DNA of 64,000 bases from D2472 sp964275585 (lineage in GTDB: Bacteria; Pseudomonadota; Gammaproteobacteria; Magnimaribacterales; D2472): NCBI GenBank assembly GCA_964275585.1, contig CAXYCJ010000006.1, positions 1 to 64,000 of the forward strand, written 5' to 3'. The first letter of the stretch is position 1, and every line of letters begins with the position of its first letter. A program made the translations under genes and the position numbers. Of the stretch, positions 17,135 to 24,562 are shown piece after piece. The notes under the pieces are model-generated. The model did no database searches, was not told the origin of the DNA, and saw only the letters and a list, made by a program, of their open reading frames with translations.

Positions 17135-18046
17135 ATGACAATCAGATTTGATGACAAAGTAGCAGTTGTGACTGGTGCAGGTGGAGGCTTGGGCAAGCAG
17201 CATGCGTTAGAATTAGCGCGCAGAGGCGCCAAGGTTGTTGTGAATGATCTTGGAGGTGCATTGGATGGTTCAGGCGGCGCCAGTGATGCTGCCAATGCAG
17301 TGGTTGAAGAAATTAAAGCTGAAGGCGGAGAGGCTATTGCAAATGGTTCTAGCGTAGCTGACAGAGAGGGCGTTGCAAACATGGTAGCTGAGACTATGGA
17401 GAAATGGGGCCGCATTGATGTACTTGTTAATAATGCAGGAATCCTGAGAGATAAAAGTTTTCATAAAATGACCTTAGAAGAATGGGATATGGTCTTAGAG
17501 GTTCACCTTCAAGGCAGCGTAAATACAACCCATGCAATCTACCCAATCATGAGAGAGCAGGGATATGGCAGAATAATTCATACAAGTTCATCTAGTGGTT
17601 TATTTGGTAACTTTGGTCAAGCAAACTACAGTGCAGCGAAAATGGGTTTAATTGGCTTAATGAATACTCTCAAAATTGAAGGTCAAAAGAACAATGTTTT
17701 TTCAAGTGCTATTTTGCCAGTTGCATTCACAAGGATGACTGAAAACCTACTTCCAAAAGAAGGGATTGGAGAAAGGTTACTCCCTGAATTTGTTACACCC
17801 GCCGTTATTTATCTTGCAAGTGAAGATGCGCCGAATGGTGTGATGATTGGAGCTGGTGCTGGAGTGTTCACCAGAGTGCTCATTCACGAAACTATGGGTG
17901 TTGCTTTTGGAACAGGTGAGGATATGACACCTGAAAATATTGCAGCTAACTGGGATCAGATTTCAGACATGGAAGATGCAAGAGCTATATATCAAGGCGG
18001 CGAGCAAACCATTAAGATTTTTGAGCAAGCCGATAAAGATAAATAA
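17135..18046 (+). CDS. SDR-family (3R)-hydroxyacyl-CoA dehydrogenase-like protein
   Basis: 303 aa. Rossmann motif VVTGAGGGLGKQHA, the insert VVNDLGGALDGSGGASDAA, NNAG motif, catalytic Ser (TSSSSGL) and YSAAK. The glycine-rich insert and C-terminal extension are typical of the dehydrogenase domain of peroxisomal multifunctional enzyme 2 (17-beta-HSD4) and its bacterial relatives, which oxidise (3R)-hydroxyacyl-CoA. A clear RBS (GGAGAT) precedes the ATG. Fits with nearby enoyl-CoA hydratase as a lipid or sterol degradation theme. Confidence 0.85.
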   Translation: MTIRFDDKVAVVTGAGGGLGKQHALELARRGAKVVVNDLGGALDGSGGASDAANAVVEEIKAEGGEAIANGSSVADREGVANMVAETMEKWGRIDVLVNNAGILRDKSFHKMTLEEWDMVLEVHLQGSVNTTHAIYPIMREQGYGRIIHTSSSSGLFGNFGQANYSAAKMGLIGLMNTLKIEGQKNNVFSSAILPVAFTRMTENLLPKEGIGERLLPEFVTPAVIYLASEDAPNGVMIGAGAGVFTRVLIHETMGVAFGTGEDMTPENIAANWDQISDMEDARAIYQGGEQTIKIFEQADKDK

Positions 18047-18047
18047 A

Positions 18048-18659
18048 TTAAGCTGTAAAACTCTCTCTTTTAGACATGAGCTCTGAGTGTCTTTCAATCT
18101 CAGGATAGTCTGCCAGCTCCAACTGGTTCAACTTAATAAAAAAATCAGTTGTTGTAATCATTTGAATATCTGCAAAGGTATACCTAGCTCCTGCAACAAA
18201 CTCAGATTCAACCAGCACTCCATTGAAGTAACCTAGGGATTTAACGGCAACCTTTTTTTGCATTTCTCCATATTCCTTATTTTGATTTTCCATCCCTGCC
18301 ATCGCTGGATGCAAGTGCCTAAAACCCATTGCAAGAGGAATCATCAGTTCGTTGTAAATTCGACATTGCCACATCTCAATTGATGCTATCTCCATAGGAC
18401 TTTCTCCAAAAAGATTTGGCTCTGGGTAAAGAGATTCTAAGTACCGACAAATAGCTGTTGATTCCATGATGACTGTACCATCGTCGAGTTGCAGTGCAGG
18501 AATTCTTGAATTAGGAGCAATGGCACGATACTCAGGTGTCTTGTGCTCACCTTGCATGAGGTCAATTTTAATAATCTCCACATCAGAAATATTCTTTTCG
18601 ACCAGAAACATTCTTACTTTTCTTGGACTATTGGCCATTGGATTATCGTATAGCTTCAT
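18048..18659 (-). CDS. Glutathione S-transferase family protein
   Basis: 203 aa. Thioredoxin-like N-domain starting MKLYDNPMANSPRKVRMFL, with the cis-Pro in SRIPALQLDDG and glutathione gamma-Glu site in IMESTAICRYLE; all-helical C-domain from about residue 85. Cytosolic. Converges with the SDR gene with a 1-bp gap. Substrate is unknown. Confidence 0.87.
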   Translation of the reverse strand: MKLYDNPMANSPRKVRMFLVEKNISDVEIIKIDLMQGEHKTPEYRAIAPNSRIPALQLDDGTVIMESTAICRYLESLYPEPNLFGESPMEIASIEMWQCRIYNELMIPLAMGFRHLHPAMAGMENQNKEYGEMQKKVAVKSLGYFNGVLVESEFVAGARYTFADIQMITTTDFFIKLNQLELADYPEIERHSELMSKRESFTA

Positions 18660-18716
18660 TTTGTAATTCCAGTATTGATGAATTTTCAGACTATTTATTT
18701 TAAATATAAATTAGCC

Positions 18717-19934
18717 TTATGCAACTAAACCTGCACTGTACCCAGAAGACCACGCCCATTGAAAGTTGTACCCTCCAAGGTGCCCAGTAACATCAACGAC
18801 TTCACCAATAAAAAATAATCCTTGATGATCTTTAATCTCCATAGTTTTAGAGTTAATTACATCGGTATCTACGCCCCCAAGCGTTACTTCTGCAGTCCTA
18901 TAGCCTTCGGTTGAGGAGGGCTTGAGGATCCACTCATTTATAAGATTGCCAATTATGATCAGTTCATTCTTGCTGATCTCAGACAGGAAGTGATCTTTGT
19001 GCAATGGCCACCATAAATTCTCCAGTTTAAATAACAATGCCTTGGGAAGTTTGGCATTAAGAGATTTTTTAATAGTAGTTTTGTTATTTTTATTTTTTTC
19101 ATTAATTAAGAAATCTGCTCCATTGATTCCAGGCAGCAGATCAATGCGAATCTCATCTCCAGGCTTCCAGTAGTTTGAAATTTGAAGAACAGCAGGACCG
19201 CTTAAGCCTCTATGAGTAAAAAGCATAGATTCTTCAAACTCTTTCTTGTTACTTGAAATAATAACTGGAGTAGATAAGCCAGATAATGCTTCGCAGAGAT
19301 CCTTTATCTCATCTGAAAACATAAAGGGCACTAAACTCGCTTGTCTAGAAATCAATGGTAGATTAAATTGCAGTGCTAAATCATATCCAAATCCACTGCC
19401 ACCCAATGTTGGAATAGATAATGCACCTGTAGCAATCACAAGTGACTCGCATTTAACAGCTAGTTGCTGAGGGTTGGATTGAATGCTTAATTCAAATCTT
19501 CCATCTGACGCAATCTCAGCCTGCTTGTTAACTTTTTCAATCTCTACACTGGTACGAACCTCAACTCCTGATTTGTTGCACTCAGCAAGCAGCATATTAA
19601 GAATATCTTTTGATGAGTTGATGCAAAATAATTGATGATGTTTTTTTTCTTCGTAATCTATTCCATGTGCTTCGACCATAGAAATAAAGTCTTCTGGGGT
19701 AAACATTTTCAATGCTGATTTACAAAAATGAGGGTTATTTGACAGGAAGTGTTCTGCTTCAACATAGAGATTTGTAAAATTACAGCGACCCCCACCAGAC
19801 ATAAGAATCTTCTTTCCTGGTTTATTAGATTTCTCTAAAACCAGAACAGCTTTATCTCTTTTAGCTGCTGTAATTGCGCACATCAGTCCTGCAGCGCCAG
19901 CACCAAGAATAATTACGTCATAATGATCTTTCAT
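18717..19934 (-). CDS. HI0933/YhiN-family flavoprotein
   Basis: 405 aa. Starts with the dinucleotide motif VIILGAGAAGLMCAITAAKR and the family signature KPGKKILMSGGGRCNFTN; ends with GEVVDVTGHLGGYNFQWAWSSG. This is the HI0933-like (BaiN/YhiN) group of predicted NAD(P)/FAD oxidoreductases of uncertain substrate. Typical length. 54 bp separate it from the next upstream gene on the same strand. Confidence 0.88.
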   Translation of the reverse strand: MKDHYDVIILGAGAAGLMCAITAAKRDKAVLVLEKSNKPGKKILMSGGGRCNFTNLYVEAEHFLSNNPHFCKSALKMFTPEDFISMVEAHGIDYEEKKHHQLFCINSSKDILNMLLAECNKSGVEVRTSVEIEKVNKQAEIASDGRFELSIQSNPQQLAVKCESLVIATGALSIPTLGGSGFGYDLALQFNLPLISRQASLVPFMFSDEIKDLCEALSGLSTPVIISSNKKEFEESMLFTHRGLSGPAVLQISNYWKPGDEIRIDLLPGINGADFLINEKNKNNKTTIKKSLNAKLPKALLFKLENLWWPLHKDHFLSEISKNELIIIGNLINEWILKPSSTEGYRTAEVTLGGVDTDVINSKTMEIKDHQGLFFIGEVVDVTGHLGGYNFQWAWSSGYSAGLVA

Positions 19935-19988
19935 AGTGAGGATACTTTCTCTTCAGACAGCCTCATGAAAAAAATTCATTATTGACTC

Positions 19989-20792
19989 TCACTCATCTTT
20001 CCAATCAGGGGATCTTTTTTCTATGAATGCATTGATACCCTCTTTAGCATCATCTTTTAGTAAGTTATCCTTCATAGTATTAGACGTATATTTATATGCT
20101 GCAGATAAATCCATTTCAGCTTGAGCATAGAAGGCTTGCTTTCCAGTTGATACCGTCATGGATGATTTGCTGGCAATTTTTTCTGCTAATTTGGTTACTT
20201 CAAAGGCTAACTCGTCCTTTTGAACTAGGTTATTTATTAACCCTATTTCTTTTGCCTTTTTAGCATTAATAAAATCGCCAGTAAGAAGCATTTCCATAGC
20301 ATTTTTCTTGTTAACATTTCTGGAAAGAGCAACCATTGGGGTTGAACAAAAAAGACCAAGATTTACTCCGGGGGTAGCAAACCTAGATTCATTAGAGGCT
20401 ATTGCAAGATCACAACTTGCCACTAATTGACAACCTGCAGCTGTCGCCACTCCATCAACTTCGGCAATAACCGGTTGGGGCGTATTCACTATTAACTGCA
20501 TCAATGCAGAGCAAGAGTCAAAAAGGTCTTGAAAGAAATCTTCGCCGCTATCTTCATTCTGTCTTGCAGCTGTTATTTCTTTTAAATCATGCCCTGAACA
20601 AAATACATTTCCCTCAGCGGCTAATACTATAACTTTTATGGATTTATCAGAAGATGCGTCTTTAATCTCATCCATAAGAATGCTCATCATGTTGCTAGAT
20701 AAAGCATTTTTATGATCTAAATTACTCATGATAAGACGCAGGACGCCCTTATCAGATTTTTCTTTAATTAATATTTTTAAATTTTCTTTCAT
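19989..20792 (-). CDS. Enoyl-CoA hydratase/isomerase family protein
   Basis: 267 aa crotonase fold. Oxyanion-hole motifs NVFCSGHDLKEI and DGVATAAGCQLVASCDLAI, followed by SRFATPGVNLGLFCSTP. The pattern resembles ECHDC3-type proteins rather than FadB. In canonical hydratases two Glu are catalytic; position two here is within NLGLFCST and lacks an obvious Glu, so the reaction may differ from hydration. Confidence 0.82.
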   Translation of the reverse strand: MKENLKILIKEKSDKGVLRLIMSNLDHKNALSSNMMSILMDEIKDASSDKSIKVIVLAAEGNVFCSGHDLKEITAARQNEDSGEDFFQDLFDSCSALMQLIVNTPQPVIAEVDGVATAAGCQLVASCDLAIASNESRFATPGVNLGLFCSTPMVALSRNVNKKNAMEMLLTGDFINAKKAKEIGLINNLVQKDELAFEVTKLAEKIASKSSMTVSTGKQAFYAQAEMDLSAAYKYTSNTMKDNLLKDDAKEGINAFIEKRSPDWKDE

Positions 20793-20827
20793 ATTAAATC
20801 TATTAAAAGTTATTTTACTTTTTTAGT

Positions 20828-21244
20828 CTAATATAGTTTTGTTAATTCTATTTTTGGACATCTATTCATGATAACTTTTAGACCAGCTCGTTCTGCTAAT
20901 TCAGCAGCTTCTTGATTAACAATGTCTAATTGAGTCCACAGAACCTTTGCTCCAATTGCAATTGCTTCTTTCGTTACTCCCATGACTGCATCTGCAGATC
21001 TGAAAACATCAACCATATCAATCTTTCCTGAAACAGAATTAAGATCTGCATAGCATGGTTGTCCTAAGATGAGATTACCTTCTTCATTAGGGTTGATTGG
21101 AATGATTTGATACCCATGTTGAATAAGTGACTGCATAACTTTGTAGCTATCTCTATCTTGATTTGCACTAGCTCCAACTACTGCAATAGTTTTTACTTCC
21201 TCAAGTATTTCTTTTATGTAACTCTCAGAATAATCAACAATCAT
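20828..21244 (-). CDS. CoA-binding domain protein (YccU-like)
   Basis: 138 aa single-domain Rossmann CoA-binding protein: TIAVVGASANQDRDSYKVMQ, IIPINPNEEGNLILGQPCY, DMVDVFRS and VLWTQLDIVN. Members are compact homologues of the succinyl-CoA ligase alpha N-domain; biological role is not established. Cotranscribed, 35 bp ahead of the enoyl-CoA hydratase-like gene. Confidence 0.87.
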   Translation of the reverse strand: MIVDYSESYIKEILEEVKTIAVVGASANQDRDSYKVMQSLIQHGYQIIPINPNEEGNLILGQPCYADLNSVSGKIDMVDVFRSADAVMGVTKEAIAIGAKVLWTQLDIVNQEAAELAERAGLKVIMNRCPKIELTKLY

Positions 21245-21259
21245 TTTATGTTATTTGAA

Positions 21260-21619
21260 TTACTCCCACTCATAGCTATATTTCAGACTCAGTAAATTTA
21301 ATTCCAAGTTATTAAATTCAAGCTTACCTAAGTGGTCAGAATTCATAGCATTGAGAGAAATAGCACTTAGTTGAAATTTATTTTTTCTATACAAGATAAT
21401 TCCATCAGCCATATTTAATTCGTCTACAGGCTTGCTTGCTCCCTTTAACCAATAATAACCACTCACAACAGCAACAACCCCAATTAACAAGTTAGCACTA
21501 TCATCTTTATCTTCATGAAGGCACTCTGGAGGAGTTGGATACACTTGTATGCAAGGAAGATGACTGCTGAATATATTCAGAGGCAACATAAGAAGAGATA
21601 AGTATAAAAATTTTCTCAT
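21260..21619 (-). CDS. Hypothetical exported protein
   Basis: 119 aa. Signal peptide likely (MRKFLYLSLLMLPLNIFSS, residues 1-19), two Cys in the mature N-terminus (PCIQVYPTPPEC), a short hydrophobic stretch at ~46-58 and a beta-like C-terminal half ending KYSYEWE. The family is not recognised. Sits in a tight minus-strand run: the MFS gene ends 1 bp upstream and the CoA-binding gene begins 15 bp downstream. Confidence 0.6.
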   Translation of the reverse strand: MRKFLYLSLLMLPLNIFSSHLPCIQVYPTPPECLHEDKDDSANLLIGVVAVVSGYYWLKGASKPVDELNMADGIILYRKNKFQLSAISLNAMNSDHLGKLEFNNLELNLLSLKYSYEWE

Positions 21620-21620
21620 G

Positions 21621-22961
21621 TTAATTTCCCGGGTTGGGTGGAACAGCCACTGCTAGCTCAAGATTACGTTTTTCTGCTTCAGACCAATCTTTTGGAAGCA
21701 ATCTAGAAGTAATGAAGAAGCATATCGCTGATGGAATGAGTAAAAATGAAGTAACGCTCATAGCATACCTAATTGATTCAATGTCTCCATGAGTTTCGTT
21801 AAATATATCTATCATCCAACCAGTAAAACTTGGTCCTCCTCCAAGTGCGATCATATTTAAAATAAAAAAGAACAAGGCCGTAGACATGGCTCGCATGTTA
21901 ACTGGTGCCAGAGTTTGAGCAATTGCAAAGCTTGGCCCAAGCCATGTTCCAAAAAAAAGTAAGAACAAAGTAGTGAGAAAAAGATGCATTTCAACCGTTG
22001 GGACCCACCAAGAGCAAAGAGTTATTGGTAGACACGCAGTAATTGCTATCGTAGGTAACCATCCATAGGCACGTACGTCTCTCTTTCCCCATTTATCAGC
22101 TAGCCTTGCTCCAAAAAAAGCACCTCCAGCGTATGTTGTTCCATTTATAATTCCCAAAATAATTACCAGTGTTTTAAAATCAAAATTTGGATCCAATGTT
22201 ATTAGATATTTAGTTTGAAATGCAGAAGCAGAGTAAGATACAAAAGCTCCAAAGGCACTCCCAAAGCACATAGTGCGCCATGCAGGAATCTTCAGTAGCG
22301 TTCTTATCGATTGTATGAAGGGTGGTTTATTTATGTCAGTTTGCTGATCAAATTCCATTGCTCCTCTTATTGGTTCTCTAATAACCAATTTCACAACAAC
22401 GGCTAATCCAATGCCTGTTACACCAAGAAAGATAAAAATTTGCCTCCAATTTACCTCTTCATTAGATGCTCCCATGAGAGATGCTGTGGCAAAATATGCG
22501 GCCATGATCCCTAAAGGAATACCCATTGCATAAACTCCTAGTGCGCCGGCTCTCTCTTCTTTAGGGTACATATCCGAAATGATCGAGTGAGAAGCTGGGC
22601 TGCCTCCTGCTTCGCCTATACCTACGCCCATGCGCGCAATTCCTATTTGCATGAAATTGCTAGCTAAGCCTGTCAATGCGGTAAAACCACTCCAGGTAGC
22701 CAAAGCAAGCGAGAGTATATTTACTCGATTATATCGATCAGCCAACCATGCTATGGGAATAGCCACACATGTATAAAATACAGCAAATGCTAGGCCAATC
22801 AATAAACCTAATTCTGTATTAGTTAACTCCAAATCCTTTTGAATAAAAGGGGCCAAAATACCCACAATTTGTCGATCAATAAAATTAAAACCATAAACTA
22901 CAGTAAGTAGAATTAATGCAAAGGAGCGATATCCCTTGCTTGGCATATTTTGCTCACTCAT
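21621..22961 (-). CDS. MFS transporter, spinster-like
   Basis: 446 aa with about twelve membrane spans. Early motif YGFNFIDRQIVGILAPFIQKDL and the loop 2-3 motif LADRYNRVNILSLAL mark the spinster-like/MFS_1 group common in sphingomonads and marine gammaproteobacteria. GIGEAGGSPASHSIISD is the family's TM4-5 signature. Substrate unknown. Overlaps the upstream 85-aa gene by 4 bp, so translation is coupled. Confidence 0.87.
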   Translation of the reverse strand: MSEQNMPSKGYRSFALILLTVVYGFNFIDRQIVGILAPFIQKDLELTNTELGLLIGLAFAVFYTCVAIPIAWLADRYNRVNILSLALATWSGFTALTGLASNFMQIGIARMGVGIGEAGGSPASHSIISDMYPKEERAGALGVYAMGIPLGIMAAYFATASLMGASNEEVNWRQIFIFLGVTGIGLAVVVKLVIREPIRGAMEFDQQTDINKPPFIQSIRTLLKIPAWRTMCFGSAFGAFVSYSASAFQTKYLITLDPNFDFKTLVIILGIINGTTYAGGAFFGARLADKWGKRDVRAYGWLPTIAITACLPITLCSWWVPTVEMHLFLTTLFLLFFGTWLGPSFAIAQTLAPVNMRAMSTALFFFILNMIALGGGPSFTGWMIDIFNETHGDIESIRYAMSVTSFLLIPSAICFFITSRLLPKDWSEAEKRNLELAVAVPPNPGN

Positions 22962-23215
22962 TCTTTTTTGTCTTCACCAGCCTTTTTATTTTTAAAGTAA
23001 CCGTTAAAAGCTATATAGGTTTGAATAAGGTTTGCTATTACAAATGCTGGTAATTCAACGAGAAGAAATACAAGTGCGCCAGCAAATCTACTGATGCCTG
23101 TAAGAATGTATCCATTTAATCTGGTTTCATGTTTTGTAGAGCTCACCAGGACAAGACTGAGTATGCTCAAAATCAAGATAAACCATTGCCCGTATTGTAG
23201 AAAATTTTCTTTCAT
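22958..23215 (-). CDS. Small two- or three-TM membrane protein
   Basis: 85 aa. Hydrophobic segments at ~8-25 and ~38-72 and a basic/acidic tail (NKKAGEDKKE). No family recognised. Its stop overlaps the MFS start (ATGA), suggesting it is made with, and may assist, the transporter. Confidence 0.65.
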   Translation of the reverse strand: MKENFLQYGQWFILILSILSLVLVSSTKHETRLNGYILTGISRFAGALVFLLVELPAFVIANLIQTYIAFNGYFKNKKAGEDKKE

Positions 23216-23294
23216 TACTAATCTTGTTCTCTAAGCAAGCAAAGACTTTACCTGCAAGCGCTCTAGCAGGCTCATTGAGAGGTCCATGAGACGC

Positions 23295-24542
23295 TTACTC
23301 CCAGTTAAGGGCTCCACCAGTTTGATATTCGATTACACGGGTTTCAAAGAAATTCTTTTCTTTTCTTAAATCCATGATTTCAGACATCCACGGGAAAGGG
23401 TTGGTCGCACCTTTAAATTCTTCCTCTAAACCAATTTGAGTTAATCGTCTATTTGCAATAAATTGCAGGTACTCTTCCATCATAGAAGCATTCATCCCCA
23501 GAACGCCTCTTGGCATAGTGGCTCTGGCATACATGACCTCAAGCTCTGTTCCTTCCAAAATCATCTGAGCAGCTTCACGCTTCATCTCGTCATCCCACAA
23601 ATGAGGGTTTTCAATTTTAATTTGATTAATCACATCAATTCCAAAATTTACATGCATGGATTCATCTCTCAGGATGTATTGGAACTGCTCAGCCGTTCCA
23701 GTCATCTTGTTGCGTCTCCCCATTGAGAGGATCTGTGTAAAGCCACAGTAAAAGAAAATTCCCTCAAGAACACAATAGAAGGCTATGAGATTTCTGAGTA
23801 ACTGCTTGTCAGTTTCTGGTGTGCCTGTTTGGAAGGTTGGATCTGATATCTGCTGAGTGTACTTAAGGCCCCATGCTGCTTTCTTCGCGACACTGGGAAT
23901 CTCTCTGTACATATTAAATATTTCACCTTCATCCATTCCAAGAGACTCAATGCAGTACTGATATGCATGGGTGTGAATAGCTTCTTCTAGACTTTGTCTG
24001 AGAATATACTGTCTGCATTCCGGGTTTGTTATCAGCCGATAAAGAGCAAGGACAAGGTTATTCGCAACCAATGAGTCAGCTGTTGAGAAGAACCCAAGGT
24101 TTCTTTTTACAATGGTTCTCTCATCTTCTGTTAAGCCGTCTTCAGATTTCCAAAGAGCTATATCCGCAGTCATATTAACCTCTTGTGGCATCCAATGATT
24201 GGCACTACCATCTAGATATTTTTGCCATGCCCAGTCATATTTAAATGGCACCAATTGATTTAAGTCAGCATTACAGTTAATCATAGCCTTATCATCGACT
24301 TGAACTCTTCCGCTGTGCATTTCATCAAGCTCTTTAATGCCTTCTGATTCATCAAAATTTTCAATAGCTTTTCTGGCAATCTCAGCTCTTGAGCCCTCTT
24401 CAATATTCGAAGTAGCTGCCTCAGCTTTTATTGTCTCTTCCTGCACTGCAGGCTGAGCTTCTTTTACCTCTTCAGGAATAGTGTTCTTTATAGCAGGAGC
24501 TACCTTAACTTCTTCTTCGTTGTATTCATCCCAATTTAACAT
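23295..24542 (-). CDS. nrdB: Ribonucleotide reductase class Ia, beta subunit
   Basis: 415 aa. Di-iron/tyrosyl radical core: ADSLVANN, then EEAIHTHAYQY with Glu, His and the radical Tyr in the spacing of E. coli E115-H118-Y122, and RDESMHVNFG with the second Glu/His pair. The first ~85 residues are an acidic low-complexity extension not present in E. coli NrdB (376 aa); the core begins near INCNADLNQLVPFKY. The C-terminal tail that docks on NrdA is intact. Cotranscribed behind nrdA, 20 bp gap. Confidence 0.95.
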   Translation of the reverse strand: MLNWDEYNEEEVKVAPAIKNTIPEEVKEAQPAVQEETIKAEAATSNIEEGSRAEIARKAIENFDESEGIKELDEMHSGRVQVDDKAMINCNADLNQLVPFKYDWAWQKYLDGSANHWMPQEVNMTADIALWKSEDGLTEDERTIVKRNLGFFSTADSLVANNLVLALYRLITNPECRQYILRQSLEEAIHTHAYQYCIESLGMDEGEIFNMYREIPSVAKKAAWGLKYTQQISDPTFQTGTPETDKQLLRNLIAFYCVLEGIFFYCGFTQILSMGRRNKMTGTAEQFQYILRDESMHVNFGIDVINQIKIENPHLWDDEMKREAAQMILEGTELEVMYARATMPRGVLGMNASMMEEYLQFIANRRLTQIGLEEEFKGATNPFPWMSEIMDLRKEKNFFETRVIEYQTGGALNWE

Positions 24543-24562
24543 TCTATTTCTCCATTATTTTA

